Positions 1 through 11,329 of a DNA stretch of 64,000 nucleotides are shown piece after piece. The stretch is from NCBI RefSeq assembly GCF_024679095.1, contig NC_066531.1, positions 5,902,261 to 5,966,260 of the forward strand. The letters are read 5' to 3'. Within the stretch, counting starts at the first letter, position 1; the number at the start of each line of letters is the position of its first letter. The notes under the pieces are model-generated. The model was not told the origin of the DNA. It did no database searches and was given only the letters and a program-made list of their open reading frames with translations. The translations under genes and the position numbers were made by a program. This stretch comes from Eriocheir sinensis. Lineage: Eukaryota > Arthropoda > Malacostraca > Decapoda > Varunidae.

Positions 1-453
1 TCTCCGCCAGACATGATGGAGCCTCACACCCTCAGTCACTCTCAGCCCGGCACTCCCTAACAGTGGATGAAAGTGAGGATGGCCCTGACGTAGTGATTGA
101 TGTGGAGACATCAACAATGACAGCACATGCGACTCCACAGAAATGCCCCCGACAGTCTGAGAAGAAAATAATTGAATGCACAGAGCATTCAGTTCAGGGT
201 TTGTCTCCAAGTGCATCTGTTGTTGCAGGCTCATCATCACCTGTTGCAGGTCCCTCAGGCCTCACCACTTTACGCGGCACTGCAAAACGGAAATTACTCC
301 ACCTTTACCTAATAAGCGAGCTCGAGTGACATATGATGATGACTCAGATCCCGATGACAACTCTGATTTAGACTATGGACCACCACCTGAGTTGGACACG
401 GATGACACCCCTTCAGACTCAGACTACGAACCACCACGTACACCTGACACTGC
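1..453 (+). pseudogene. acidic coding fragment of unknown family, cut by the LTR element
   Basis: Two overlapping open frames (about 63-329 and 176-453) run up to the gypsy LTR. The second encodes a basic patch (NKRAR) followed by a strongly acidic, proline-rich stretch (DDDSDPDDNSDLD, then repeated D/E/P/S). A basic patch next to an acidic low-complexity segment is typical of the N-terminus of a nuclear protein or of some transposases, but no catalytic domain is visible. The two frames could be one gene with a frameshift. The window edge removes the upstream part, and the continuation beyond the LTR element was not found at 10943 onward. I do not recognise it. Confidence 0.3.
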
Positions 454-1887
454 TGTCGGGAACCAGAAAACGAACAAACAAGAGTAATAGCCATGACAGT
501 ACAGAGTAAACCTCTGACAGGACAAACACTAACAAGTAGGGTGACAGATATACAACTGTGTAAACGTCTCATAGGACAAACACTAACAAGGAGGGAAACA
601 ACGAGGATAAAGGAAAACAGATACCCAGAGAGGAATGAGAGATATACAACTGTGTAAACATCTGACAGGACAAACACTAACAAGAAGGGTGACATATATA
701 ACAGTGTAAACATCTCAAGTACAAAAGAGGGGAAACAACGAGGGTAAAGGAAAACAGAGACCCAGACTCAGATACAGAAAACAGATACCCAGTAGGCGTG
801 GTCAGAAAGTGTGAACAACCATTGAAAAAGACTCTGACCCGTGACGTCAGTCGTGGCGACATGTTATGAGCCAATAATTTAACAGAAAAATCACTGTGGG
901 AGTGTCTTAAGACTGACTCACGAATAGCAGGAGAAGTAAAACAATACAACATAATGAGCGAGCAGATGGGTGTGACAGGAAGTATTGGTCACTGGTTATG
1001 TAGAAAATTAAGGGCGTGTCAAGGATGTAAGTCCGCCTCAAGCAAAGAAAAATGTGGCCTAGAAATCAGTGGTATGGGTAGACCGAGCTTGGTTCTCGCC
1101 TCAAGCAGACCTGCTACTCACTCAGCCGAGAATGGCTGTTGTGATCTTAAACGTGAGTAGAAATTCGAGAATCTAAGGGAAACCGACTGTATTGTACTGG
1201 AGATTATAATGTAGGAGATGTGAAGTAGGATTGTGAGTGGGACAGGATTGTGATTATTTGTTTGCGATGTAAAGCTACTCACTCAGCCGAGAATGGCTGT
1301 TGTGATCTTAAACGTGAGTAGAAATTCGAGAATCTAAGGGAAACCGACTGTATTGTACTGGAGATTATAATGTAGGAGATGTGAAGTAGGATTGTGAGTG
1401 GGACAGGATTGTGATTATTTGTTATACCACTGGGTGTGGTATAATTTGGTGCTTCCGTGACTTGTAGTAGATTATACTATAGGAATGTGTTATTAGGATT
1501 TTGTGAAGAGAGTACATAATGATTGTGTTGTAAGCAGAGATATACAAACCACTGCTTGTGGAACGACGAGTGTTATTATTATTGGCAACAACTGAGCACA
1601 TATTGTAGTATTATGTTTAAGACGTCGTTTGTCATATGTTGCATCCATTGCTGAATATGCCAGTGTTATGATGGTCTGAGCATAGAATATTGCGTAAGGC
1701 AATTACTTTCATTTACTTTTAAATAATGTATATTTTCTTTTTCCCTTGTTTATCCCCGAACTCCAGTCTCCAATAACAACTTAAGCCGGATTACGCTACC
1801 AGGGATACGAGACCGTGAGATCATTTATGGAGTAATTAATGAGTGATAAAAAGAGTTGATTTAATACAAGAAAAGAAGGGTCCAAAA
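454..1887 (+). repeat. 5' LTR of the gypsy-type element
   Basis: It starts TGTCGGGAACC and ends in GGGTCCAAAA, and it matches 9649-10942 nearly base for base apart from small indels and a 161-bp tandem duplication present only here (1113-1423). The outer boundary is set by the last position shared by the two copies and by the purine tract ahead of the 3' copy. Length is about 1.43 kb, long for this superfamily. Confidence 0.85.
1113..1423 (+). repeat. 161-bp tandem duplication inside the 5' LTR
   Basis: The segment from GCTACTCACTCAG to TGATTATTTGTT occurs at 1113-1262 and again at 1274-1423. The 3' LTR has it once (from about 10307). Reverse transcription makes the two LTRs identical at insertion, so this duplication arose after integration in the 5' LTR only. 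Confidence 0.8.
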
Positions 1888-1888
1888 C

Positions 1889-1906
1889 TGGCGGCAGCGG
1901 TATAGG
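1889..1906 (+). other. candidate primer-binding site
   Basis: TGGCGGCAGCGGTA begins one base after the shared end of the 5' LTR. A TGG start directly behind the LTR is the usual form of a site complementary to a tRNA 3' CCA end. The tRNA species was not assigned. Confidence 0.5.
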
Positions 1907-2687
1907 GATAAATAGGGACATATGCTTACAGTGCTTTTGTTTAATTTACTCTGACGAGAAAACGCCTCTTATTTTTACTAAGCTTTGCTCGTTTTAAGTG
2001 GCGGAAATAATAGTGACGATTTAATTATATAATTAATGGTTCTTCCGGAGGACATGGACTTTGACGATATGGTAATGGAAACTCTGGCCAACCAGTGTTG
2101 TTCTGTAGTGCAATGGGTAGCACACGCGACTCAACGGAGAATTCATGAGTTCCTTCCCGGGCGGAGTGGAGAGGGATGGGCAGTCTCTCTCCATCGGCGC
2201 CGTGATCCACTCATCCGTGAGAGGGTGTGAGGTGACAGGCAGCGGCAGCGTCCCGCCTCCCAGGTTTGTTTGTTTTAGGATTGTTACCCCAGGATGGAGG
2301 GGAACACGGGGCTCTACGCCTCACAGGGTGGTGGTGTGCCGCGGCTGGCATGCAGCCATAGAGTGACTTTATAAAGGCCTAACCCGCGTCCCCCTGGTAG
2401 GAAGTGTAGAGTATGATCCAGAAAAAATGTGAAATACTAAGAAAAGTGTGAGGTATAGATAAAAAGTCAAGAATGAGAAAAAAAAATGAAGTATATGGAC
2501 AATATTGTGAAGTATTAAGATAAATGTGTGAAGTAAGAGGATCAGAGGAAGAGGAGGCCAGGGTAGGTACCCCCCTCAGTTAACTACTACAAATAACATT
2601 AAATAAATAAATGAATAATAAATAAATAAATAAATAAATATGCACACTTGCAGTGGAAAAAACGGAAAATGAGCGAAGATCAAAACA
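1907..2687 (+). other. gag-position region without recognisable coding sequence
   Basis: Only short frames are present (for example 2036-2230 and 2145-2366). The stretch ends in A-rich sequence and a short AATA tract near 2600-2640. Gag would be expected here; I see no zinc knuckle or matrix/capsid signature. Confidence 0.4.
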
Positions 2688-3520
2688 GGGATTAACCTTT
2701 AATATAATAAGATGAAGGCTATAACGAACAAGGGAGTAACCTTTAATATAATAAGATGAAGGCTATAACGAACAAGGGAGTAACCTTTAATATAATAAGA
2801 TGAAGGCTATAACGAACAAGGGAGTAACCTTTAATATAATAAGATGAAGGCTATAACGAACAAAGGAGTAACCTTTAATATAATAAGATGAAGGCTATAA
2901 CGAACAAGGGAGTAACCTTTAATATAATAAGATGAAGGCTATAACGAACAAGGGAGTAACCTTTAATATAATAAGATGAAGGCTATAACGAACAAGGGAG
3001 TAACCTTTAATATAATAAGATGAAGGCTATAACGAACAAGGGAGTAACCTTTAATATAATAAGATGAAGGCTATAACGAACAAGGGAGTAACCTTTAATA
3101 TAATAAGATGAAGGCTATAACGAACAATGGAGTAACATTTAATATAATAATATGAAGGCTATAACGAACAAGGGAGTAACCTTTAATATAATAAGATGAA
3201 GGCTATAACGAACACTGTAGTAAACTTTAATATAATAAGATGAAGGCTATAACTAACAGGGAGTAACCTTTAATATAATAAGATGAAGGCTATAACGAAC
3301 AAGGGAGTAACCTTTAATATAATAAGATGAAGGCTATAACGAACAAGGGAGTAACCTTTAATATAATAAATGAAGGCTATAACGAACAAGGAAGTAACCT
3401 TAAAAATAATGAAAAGAAGGCTATAACGAACAAGGAAGTAACCTTAAAAATAATGAAAAGAAGGCTATAACGAACAAGGAAGTAACCTTAAAAATAATGA
3501 CAAGAAGGCTATAATCAACA
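2688..3520 (+). repeat. 44-bp tandem array, about 19 copies
   Basis: The unit contains GGGAGTAACCTTTAATATAA followed by TAAGATGAAGGCTATAACGA and ACAA. Central copies are nearly identical. Copies past about 3365 form a variant subfamily (CCTTAAAAATAATGAAAAGA). It sits inside the LTR element, between the primer site and the protease. Confidence 0.9.
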
Positions 3521-3569
3521 TAACTCAAGAGTAACTTTGATAGGCAGATCGCACTACTCATGATAATAC

Positions 3570-3824
3570 ATATGCAAAAGTGGCAGCACTCCTAGAAACA
3601 GGAGCGTGTGTGAGTTTTTAACGGAAGAATTTATTAAATAATTAGGGCTCGCAGTAAATGACTGTGAAGCGAAACCCGTGAATATTGTCTCTGTGCAAAG
3701 ATACCATATTGAAAATGACGGTAAAAGACAAGTTAATATGGAAGGAAAAAGCAGTTTCCAAGACTTCTTGATAACACGCGATGTAGATTTGCCGACCCCT
3801 ATTGTGTTGAGTACTGATTTGTAG
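3570..3824 (+). pseudogene. gypsy aspartic protease remnant
   Basis: Frame-reading from 3577 gives a stretch with LLETGACVSF near its start, the position of the retroviral protease active site (normally D[TS]GA). The catalytic aspartate codon reads as glutamate. A stop follows about 20 codons later (TAA in the FIK context), and reading through gives a protease-like body ending near LPTPIVLSTDL and a TAG at about 3822. Family membership rests on the active-site context and on its place directly upstream of RT. A single substitution explains the D to E change; together with the internal stop it shows an inactive gene. Confidence 0.55.
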
Positions 3825-4499
3825 TGTAGCACGATATTATTTTGAAAACATTGCAACTAAATAAGGAACAAAAGAACGAAGCTGAAAACTGATAATAGAA
3901 GGGGAAACCATACAATTATGCCAGGAAAAATATGTCTTATATCTAGAGGTGAAGGATCTTAGCTAAATGTAGATGGAAATGAAGAAAGTCTCACTGAAAA
4001 TAAGGCCGTACGTTGCCAAGCAGCGGAACCTTTGCAACTGCATGCATCTGTTGCAGGTTACATAACGCTAGTGACGCAGCTACAGGCAAGTGAAGTTGAG
4101 CCTTGTGTTAGTACTCCTCAGGCTAGAGTCTTGTGCTCAGGGATAGTTAAGTTGACCCCTTCAACTGGCAATCAAAGATCTTATGTCACTGTGCCGTAAT
4201 TGAATATTGAATGTGAGTGTAAAGATAGATGATAATACAACGTTAGGATTTGTGAATCCTGTCACTCATGAGCAATACGCTGATCTGCCACAAGTATCTA
4301 GAGTACAGACCGCTGACACAGTTAAGACAGACTTGAAGCCCGCAGAGCTTGAAGTAAGGAAGAAAAGCCTCTATCAAATTGTTGACGCTAAATTCCCAAG
4401 TGAAGAGAGAGAATCAGGTCTTAAAGTCCTTAATAGATAAATATATAACAGTGTTTTCCACAGAACAAGAACCATTAACAGTAACGCACTATTTTTCTA
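3825..4499 (+). pseudogene. decayed protease-RT linker region
   Basis: Short frames only. 4207-4440 is open for 77 codons and ends with ESGLKVLNR, matching in position the linker that precedes RT in gypsy polyproteins, where regions rich in R, E and L are common. There are several stops on either side. No independent function is proposed. Confidence 0.4.
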
Positions 4500-5340
4500 A
4501 GCACCATCAAGCAAAACACTGATGAAGTAGTGTACAGGCGTCCATATAGCATTCATATCAGTTATCATGACAGAGTAAATTAACAACTTATATCGCTCCA
4601 GCAACAGGGTGTGATTCGCCCTTCGCGATCAACCTATAATGCCCCACTTATCCCACTACCAAAAAAAAAAAGATGGAGTACTACGACTTTGTCTGGACTT
4701 CCGGGCACTTTATAAAACACTACGGGACGACCGGTACCCACTCCCTAATATAACCACCATACTCAATCAATTGGGAGATAGTAAGCTTTTTTCATGCCTA
4801 GACTTGAAACAGGGTTACCATCAAATCCCCCGAGATGAAATTAGTAGAGAGAAGACGGCATTTTCTTCTCCAGCAGGACATTGGGAATTTACTTCCCTCC
4901 CCTTTGGCCTTAAAACAGCCCCGTCCTGCTTCAATAAAATAATAAACACTGTCCTTACAGGACTATTAGGTAACAAGGTTCAGGTGTACCTTGATTACAT
5001 AATTATCCTGGGCGATATATTTTCTAATCACGCAGATAACTTAGAACAAATTCTGGATCGCTTAAAGGAAGCCAAACTGACTCTTAAGATGGAGAAGTGT
5101 AACTTTTTTTAAGGACAAAGTAGATTACCTGGGCCATGCCATCAGCTCAGAGGGAATATGACCTCAATCTAGCAAGCTGGAGGCCATACAAAACGTCCCG
5201 GCCTCCCAAACTGTTCATGATTTACAGTCGTTTCTTGGATTGTCTAATTATTATCGCAAATTTATTGCAAATTATTCACAAATTGTTGCTCCTTTTCTAA
5301 ATATTTACAAAGGTAAGAAAGGTTCATCTCAAGAAAAAAA
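4500..5340 (+). pseudogene. gypsy reverse transcriptase, frameshifted
   Basis: The N-terminal motif (VYRRPY, then QQGVIRPS and YNAPL) is spread over different frames at about 4530-4660. The main open stretch, 4639-5112, carries LCLDFR, YPLP, the FSCLDLKQGYHQI finger/palm motif, TAFSSP, FTSLPFGLKTAPS and the catalytic box. That box reads YLDY rather than YxDD, so one catalytic aspartate is lost. A T-run at 5103-5111 shifts the frame. The continuation holds VDYLGHAISSEGI and FLGLSNYYRKFI of the thumb/connection region before further stops. All these blocks are Ty3/gypsy RT hallmarks. Confidence 0.9.
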
Positions 5341-5510
5341 AAGATAAAACTCCACTCATATGGACGGATGAAACAAAAATTGCGTTCTCAACCCTTAAGG
5401 ATAGAATGCTTGGTACAGTCACTCTACGCGTCCTACTACAATACTGGTGGAGTATTGCAATAACAGGATAATAATGATAAACTAAGACCTGTATCTTTTT
5501 ATGTGATAAA

Positions 5511-5774
5511 TTGAATACGGCAGAACAGCGGTACAGTATAGTTGAACGAGAGGCTTTAGCTGTAGTTTATAGATTGCACGTAAACCGCCCATTAATACTG
5601 GGCTACCCTGTAGAAATCCACACGGATCATAGACCTTTAGTCTGGTTGTTACAGGCAGCTAGTCCCAACGGCAGGATAGCTAGATGGCAGACTCTCATGA
5701 GTGAGTATGGTTTCACAATCAATCATTTGCCTGGCAAGGAAAATATAGTAGCAGATTTTTTTTATCAAGGATGA
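5511..5774 (+). pseudogene. gypsy RNase H domain
   Basis: The stretch includes AEQRYSIVEREALAVVY, HTDHRPLVWL and the terminal HLPGKENIVAD motif, the characteristic series of the RNase H that follows RT in Ty3/gypsy pol. The start of the domain is broken: the sequence upstream (5340-5510) carries stops where the first acidic residue would lie. It ends in a T-run (5757-5763) that disrupts the frame after VADF. Part of the same decayed polyprotein as the RT. Confidence 0.85.
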
Positions 5775-6104
5775 AGGCTCAACAGGACACTGAGATTGAA
5801 TTAGAAGGACACGCGCGATAATGTTTGTGGATGGGGAACAACAAAAACCGTGGAACACGTGGATAATGAGGGGCAAGGTATTGCATTAGTGTAGAAAAAG
5901 AAACAGGCGCCGGAAGATGAGAAAATAAAATATATGATATGTATGGACCTGAATAGTGAGTGTATTGGCCACACACTTGACTGGAGTATTCAGGAGATTA
6001 GTGAGTTGCATGATGAGCAGCCAGCATGTAAGTATGCTAAAAGAAGGAAGCCCCATGAATGAAAATTGAGCAAAGACTCAGACAAAAAAGGCATAATGTG
6101 AGAT

Positions 6105-6260
6105 GCCGCCCCTGTTAGAGATACAGGTGGAAAATGTGTTATATTGTGTTGAAGACGCCCCTGTTAGAGGTACAGGTGGAAAATGTGTTATATTGTGTTG
6201 AAGACGCCCCTGTTAGAGGTACAGGTGGAAAATGTGTTATATTGTGTTGAAGATGGGCAT
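6105..6260 (+). repeat. 49-bp tandem repeat, about three copies
   Basis: ACGCCCCTGTTAGAGGTACA plus GGTGGAAAATGTGTTATATT and GTGTTGAAG repeats directly in front of the integrase frame; the last copy runs into the integrase N-terminal segment. It is a local duplication within pol. Confidence 0.8.
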
Positions 6261-7050
6261 AATGTGGGATGCCGCCCCTGTCAGAGTTACAGGTGGAAAT
6301 AAATGTGGTGTTTTAGTGAATCCGTACGGAGAAGCCACTAAGGTGGTGGTTCTACCCCCCAAGTATTTCCAAGGCGATAACTCTGGCTCATTCGCCGCCA
6401 CTGCAGGGCACGGAGGAACCAAAGTTACGTTATGTCGGTGTAGAAAGTTCGCTTTCTGGCCTGGAATGAAACGGGATGTAGAGAATTATGTAAGGAAGTG
6501 CGTCATGGTAGTCGTTTTAAAAGTTGGGAACTTGCACCCTGCTCCTTGGCGGCATTATCCAGACGTCACCGCTCCTTTTGAGAGAATACACATGGACCTT
6601 GTAGGTCCCATGGGTGTATCGGACAATGGGGTTCGATACGTAATGCCCATAGTTGATGTTTTTAAAAGGTATTTGATTACAGTACCCTTACGGAGTAAGG
6701 AAACCCGCGAAATGGCAAGGGCGTTGTACGTGGATGTTGTTTGTGTACACGGTGTTCCTCAGACAATTGTTACAGATCAAGGATCAGAGTTCGTTAATTC
6801 CGTAATGCAGGAGATAAATTAGAAGCTACCTGTGCGACACGCGAAAATAACGGCTTACCATACAAGTGGAAATGGAATAATAAAGCGCGCAAATTATACC
6901 GTTGTTAACATTTTGAGGACAATGGTTCTAGGAAGTGTGACCGTTAGGGATATAATGTTACTTAGTTGCAGTCACCCTGGCCTATAATGCTGCGTATCAT
7001 CGCACCATAAAGGAGTCCCCTTTTTATCGAGAGAGACAGAGAGAGGATTT
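6232..7050 (+). pseudogene. gypsy integrase, N-terminal and catalytic domains
   Basis: The open stretch 6232-6822 carries a partly eroded zinc-binding region (AGHGGTKVTL then FAFWPGMKRDVENYVRKC, with one of the paired cysteines missing) and the catalytic core with the first aspartate in IHMDLVGPMG and the second in IVTDQGSEFVN. A TAG stops the frame at 6820-6822. Past it, the same frame continues to AYHTSGNGIIKRAN near 6853-6894. In DD35E integrases the final catalytic glutamate lies at the K of IIKRA, so that residue is replaced. The enzyme would be inactive even without the stop. Confidence 0.88.
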
Positions 7051-7107
7051 TTAGCGATCCTCATATACCCTACACTATGTTAGAAAAAAATTAAGCAGCC
7101 CTGGTGT

Positions 7108-7316
7108 GATATTGACTCCTATAAAGAGGAAATGACTGCAATTGTAAGGAAAGTTTATGATATTTACTCCTATGAAGAGGAAATGGTTGTAATTGCAAGG
7201 AAAGTTTATGATATTTACTCCTATAAAGAGGAAATGGTTGTAATTGCAAGGAAAGTTTACGATATTGACTCCTATAAAGAGGAAATGGTTGTAATTGCAA
7301 AGAAAGTTTATGATAG
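7108..7316 (+). repeat. 51-bp in-frame tandem repeat in the integrase linker, about four copies
   Basis: Each unit encodes a 17-residue peptide (EEMVVIARKVYDIYSYK and variants) and keeps the reading frame through the open stretch 7132-7362. It lies between the integrase core and the C-terminal domain. Confidence 0.85.
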
Positions 7317-7442
7317 ATGCCAGGTTTACATTGAAAAAGGTAGAGAAGAAATGGAAAAGTAATACAAAGCTACAAAGTCAAAACTATCAGCGTTGGAGAC
7401 AGTGTTCCTCAAACGAGACCACAAAGAAAAGTAAATAAAAAG

Positions 7443-7709
7443 TTGCAACCTATTTTTGACGGACCCTACAGGGTAATAGAGAAGATCAGTGATATAATGG
7501 TAAAAATTAGGAACCTTAGGACTAGTAAGGTTTCAACGGTCCCCACAGATAGAGTAAAAGTCCTTCATGAAGATTGCATCGATGTGCAGCAATGTCCAAC
7601 GATTAGGCGAGCATACCCTTTAAATCCAGAGACAGACACTGATCAATTCTTTACATTGCTCAACCCTGAAATCGCTGAGAAAAATTCTACCGAAAATTAT
7701 AACTCGTAG
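7443..7709 (+). pseudogene. gypsy integrase C-terminal domain
   Basis: It contains FDGPYRVIEKISD, the usual GPY/F-type module, then VPTDRVKVLHED, the typical 'DR-K' ending of the domain. It is separated from the catalytic core by a stop and the 51-bp repeat. The tail is hydrophilic and ends at a TAG near 7707. The gene would end close to the start of env, as in errantiviruses. Confidence 0.8.
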
Positions 7710-9576
7710 CGGAGAGGTGACTGCTACTCATGACACATTAAATAATGTTCGTTCTACAACAGCAATAAACAGCTGATGCACAGGCCCTACCTTCTCAGGT
7801 TACTCCCAAACTTTCAGAGCCACCTCGGCATAGATAAAGCCTTCGCTCTTCGACGGTACAAGAGTTGCCTAATGTAATGTCAAAACTAATACGATATAAA
7901 ACAGGAATAATGTATAAGGATGAAAATGCAATGATTGAGCGGAAATATGACGAAATAAACCACAGATTGATTTGACTCTTTCGGTGTACGACTCATTGAC
8001 ACAACAGGAGTCCCCAACACGTGCTGGCCAAAGTTTCACACCAACATACTATCTATATTATAGTCCTCACAGACAGAGACTATAGTACCGTTTAGCCTCA
8101 CAGAAGATGTTTTAGCTGCATTATATAAAGCACGGAATTTAACTGCTTCGTTACTTGAAATGTTATTCAAATGTCACCTGAGTATCCAGCTGTAAAAGCA
8201 ATAAAATACACACTCTTTAATTTTGAAAATGAATTCAGTTCATTGTTGCATCATCTAAGAAAAGTTTTAGGCTATGTGATGACTATTAATCCAAACAAGC
8301 TGCATGCTTCTATGAATTATAGAAAAAAGAAGAAAAAAAACGGGAAATATTTTTTGTTTTTTTGAGGATCCTTGTCTAATAACCTATTTGGTACCGCGAC
8401 CCAGGCTCAAGTTGATGCTATTCATGGAAAAATAGAGTACTAGAGTCATTAACTGAGAAAATTTTATATAGTTAAATGTTTATTATGGAAAACTCAACAT
8501 CATTAAGTAATATGCATGCCATGCAATCTGCCTTTAATAGGCTATATTCAGCTGTAGATGTATTGAACCAAGTTGTGCGCCATTTTACTATAGACTATGG
8601 CATTAGGAAGAGAAAAAAGCTCCTACAAGCATTGTTATATTTTGACTTAGCATTGAGACACATAAGACCAGGTATACAAGATTAAAATTTGAGTCTGCAG
8701 GCTCCCCTGCAAACATACATAACTGCAATCATTATGTGAGACAAACAGTTGTTCAGCACATTAAAGGAAGCCTAGGTTGGCCTCCAGGTCTTTTGTGCCT
8801 TGCAGTTCTTGATTTTTTAGCTTTATATAGGGATGTAATAATTGTCCTCCAGGACAACGGCTTTGCACGATTCTCGTAATTTCTATTTCACCAAACCTTT
8901 GCGAGGAGATCCGATTGACACCTTTGATGTCTTTCGAATCGACTCCCTTCCATTTTCTGTGCAGAATAGCACTTACTTTCTTATGTATAGTGTTGATTCA
9001 AGATGTATTGCCTTCAGTGAGAATAGGAAAATATATTTTCTGCTTTCTAGTATAAAACACAGTAACAAGAATAACCATATGTTAGTTTGTCCTCCCACAG
9101 GCCTCGTCTATGAGGCTAGTCACGCAGCCTCTTGTGAATCGGCTGCTTTCTTGAATCATGAGTCAGTGATCAACCTCTGCCACACAATAGTCTTGAAAAC
9201 ATTTTCCCCTATGTTTATAAAAGGTCCTGGCTACTGGACCTATTCACTTGCCTCCCCCATCATTCTGACACTCACATGCCCTACCCATCCTGTAAACAAA
9301 CATACTGTCAGCCTGGCGGGTAATGTGATATTGACTCTTCGGCAAGGTTCTTTTCGCAGTGCTGAGTCCATCCCCCTACAGGCGCTAACAGCTGGCTTGC
9401 AGCCCCTAAATTCTGTGGTCGAGCCGGATCAGCCCTTTCAACCCGTAATCCATTGGTGGATTGTCTTCGCCATTGTCGTGATCCTGGTTCTTCTGCTGGT
9501 GACGTCTCCCGTGGGGTATTCCTATATCCTGCGCTACGCACAATGCCGCCTCATTCCAGACTCGAGCCAACTGTAG
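7710..9576 (+). pseudogene. F-type envelope glycoprotein gene, disrupted
   Basis: Class I fusion glycoprotein related to baculovirus F and errantivirus Env, expected at the membrane. The segment 8171-8365 is followed by a lysine-rich run (about 8320-8345) at the place of the furin-type cleavage site. The fusion-peptide-like block SNNLFGTATQAQV lies near 8376-8415 in a shifted frame. The C-terminal ectodomain is one long open stretch, 8842-9576, with multiple cysteines. It ends in a hydrophobic transmembrane segment at about 9451-9540 (WWIVFAIVVILVLLLV) and a short cytoplasmic tail. The first half carries many stops and frame changes. There is no ATG at 8842, so that frame is a remnant, not a separate gene. 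Confidence 0.75.
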
Positions 9577-9634
9577 ACATTGCAAGTTGTATCTTCTCCA
9601 CCAACACCTGTGAGATCTCAGGGGCGAGATCTTC

Positions 9635-9648
9635 CGGAAGGGGAAGTA
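9635..9648 (+). other. polypurine tract
   Basis: GGAAGGGGAAGTA abuts the TGTCGGG start of the 3' LTR. This is the expected place for the plus-strand primer and confirms the LTR boundary. Confidence 0.7.
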
Positions 9649-10938
9649 TGTCGGGAACCAGAAAACGAACAGACAAGAGGAATAGCCATAACAGTAGAGT
9701 AAGCATTTGACAGGACAAACACTATCAAGTAGGGTGACAGATATACAACTGTGTAAACATCTCATAGGACAAACACTAACAAGGAGGGAAACAACAAGGA
9801 TAAAGGAAAACAGATACCCAGAGAGGAATGAGAGATATACAACTGTGTAAACATCTGACAGGACAAACACTAACAAGAAGGGTGACATATATAACAGTGT
9901 AAACATCTCAAGTACAAAAGAGGGGAAACAACGAGGGTAAAAGGAAAACAGATACCCAAACTCAGATACAGAAAACAAATACCCTGTAGGCGTGGTCAGA
10001 AAGTGTGAACAACCATTTAAAAAGACTCTGACCCGTGACGTCAGTCGTGGCGACATGTTATGAGCCAATAATTTAACAGAAAAATCACTGTGAGAGTGTC
10101 TTAAGACTGACTCACGAATAGCAGGAGAAGTAAAACAATACAACATAATGAGCGAGCAGATGGGTGTGACAGGAAGTATTGGCCATTGGTTATGTAGAAA
10201 ATTAAGGGCGTGTCAAGGATGTAAGTCCGCCTAAAGCAAAGAAAAATGTGGCCTAGAAATCAGTGGTATGGGTAGACCGAGCTTGGTTCTCGCCTCAAGC
10301 AGACCTGCTACTCACTCAACCGAGAATGGCTGTTGTGATCTTAATCGTGAGTAGAAATTCGAGAATCTAAGGGAAACCGATTGTTTTGTGTTTGAGATTA
10401 TAATGTAGGAGATGTGTTGTAGGATTGTGAGTGGGACAGGATTGTGAGTATTTGTTTGCGATGTAAAGCAAAGGTAAAACCACTGGATATGGTATAATTT
10501 GGTGTTTCCATGACTTGTAGTAGATTATACTATAGGAATCTGTTATTAGGATTTTGTGAAGAGAGTACATAATGATTGTGATGTAAGCAGAGAGATACAA
10601 ACCACTGCTTGTGGAACGACGGGTGTTATTATTATTGGCAACAACTGAGCACATATTGTAGTATTATGTTTAAGACATGTCTTTTGTCATATGTTACATC
10701 CATTGCTGAGTATGCCAGTGTTATGATCGTCTGAGCATAGAATATTGCATAAGGCAATTACTTTCATTTAATTTTAAATAAATGTATATTTTCTTTTTCC
10801 CTTGTTTATCCCCGAACTCCAGTCTCCAATAACAACTTAAGCCGGATCACGCTACCAGGGATACGAGACGGAGAGATTATTTATGGAGTAATTAATGAGT
10901 GATGAAAGAGTTGATTTAATACAAGAAAAGAAGGGTCC

Positions 10939-10942
<4 letters not shown>
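9649..10942 (+). repeat. 3' LTR of the gypsy-type element
   Basis: Match to 454-1887 without the 161-bp duplication, about 1.29 kb. It ends AAGGGTCCAAAA and passes directly into a (GA)n tract. Confidence 0.85.

Positions 10943-11010
<68 letters not shown>
10942..11010 (+). repeat. (GA)n microsatellite
   Basis: Pure GA dinucleotides starting at the last base of the LTR. This hides any target-site duplication. Confidence 0.95.
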
Positions 11011-11013
<3 letters not shown>

Positions 11014-11072
11014 GGGGAGGGGACTCGCTAATTTTCAGGTCATTCCAGGCCAGTTCATGGGTCTAGTGACAG

Positions 11073-11077
<5 letters not shown>

Positions 11078-11146
<69 letters not shown>
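11078..11146 (+). repeat. (GT)n microsatellite
   Basis: Uninterrupted GT dinucleotides. Any apparent reading frame through this and the neighbouring GA tract is an artefact. Confidence 0.95.
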
Positions 11147-11147
<1 letters not shown>

Positions 11148-11272
11148 GCTGCATTCGCTAGCCTGATCAAATTGCAAAAACTTTACTTACATTTCTGAGG
11201 AAGTTGTCTCCAAGGATGAAGGAAAAGGTTGGTTGTCTGTGAACGGAGAGAGAGAGTGTGAGGTTTTGCTAT

Positions 11273-11274
<2 letters not shown>

Positions 11275-11325
<51 letters not shown>
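11275..11325 (+). repeat. (CA)n microsatellite
   Basis: Uninterrupted CA dinucleotides. The sequence from here to about 11500 is AT-rich with no recognised feature. Confidence 0.95.

Positions 11326-11329
<4 letters not shown>

Larger units (their letters stand above)
454..10942 (+). mobile_element. Ty3/gypsy LTR retrotransposon with envelope gene (errantivirus-like), inactive
   Basis: Two long direct repeats (454-1887 and 9649-10942) bound an internal region. In order it holds a candidate primer-binding site, a protease remnant, reverse transcriptase, RNase H, integrase and an envelope gene, followed by a purine-rich tract against the 3' LTR. This is the order of Ty3/gypsy retroviruses that gained an F-type envelope. 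Every gene is interrupted by stops or frameshifts, and catalytic residues are changed in protease (D to E), RT (YLDY for YxDD) and integrase (E to K). No gag gene could be recognised; its expected place holds a tandem array. No target duplication is evident, because the 3' LTR runs straight into a (GA)n tract. The element cannot be autonomous. Confidence 0.85.

Noticed and set aside
309..952. Leucine-rich minus-strand frames with apparent membrane segments
   Set aside because: They lie in the antisense strand of the LTR and recur in the 3' LTR (9406-10146). No family signature.
2688..3520. Regular 44-bp array that could suggest a CRISPR array
   Set aside because: Units are identical head to tail with no variable spacers, in a eukaryotic LTR element. 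It is a tandem repeat.
10895..11161. Open frame through the GA and GT tracts
   Set aside because: Encodes only ER and CV dipeptides from microsatellites; not a gene.
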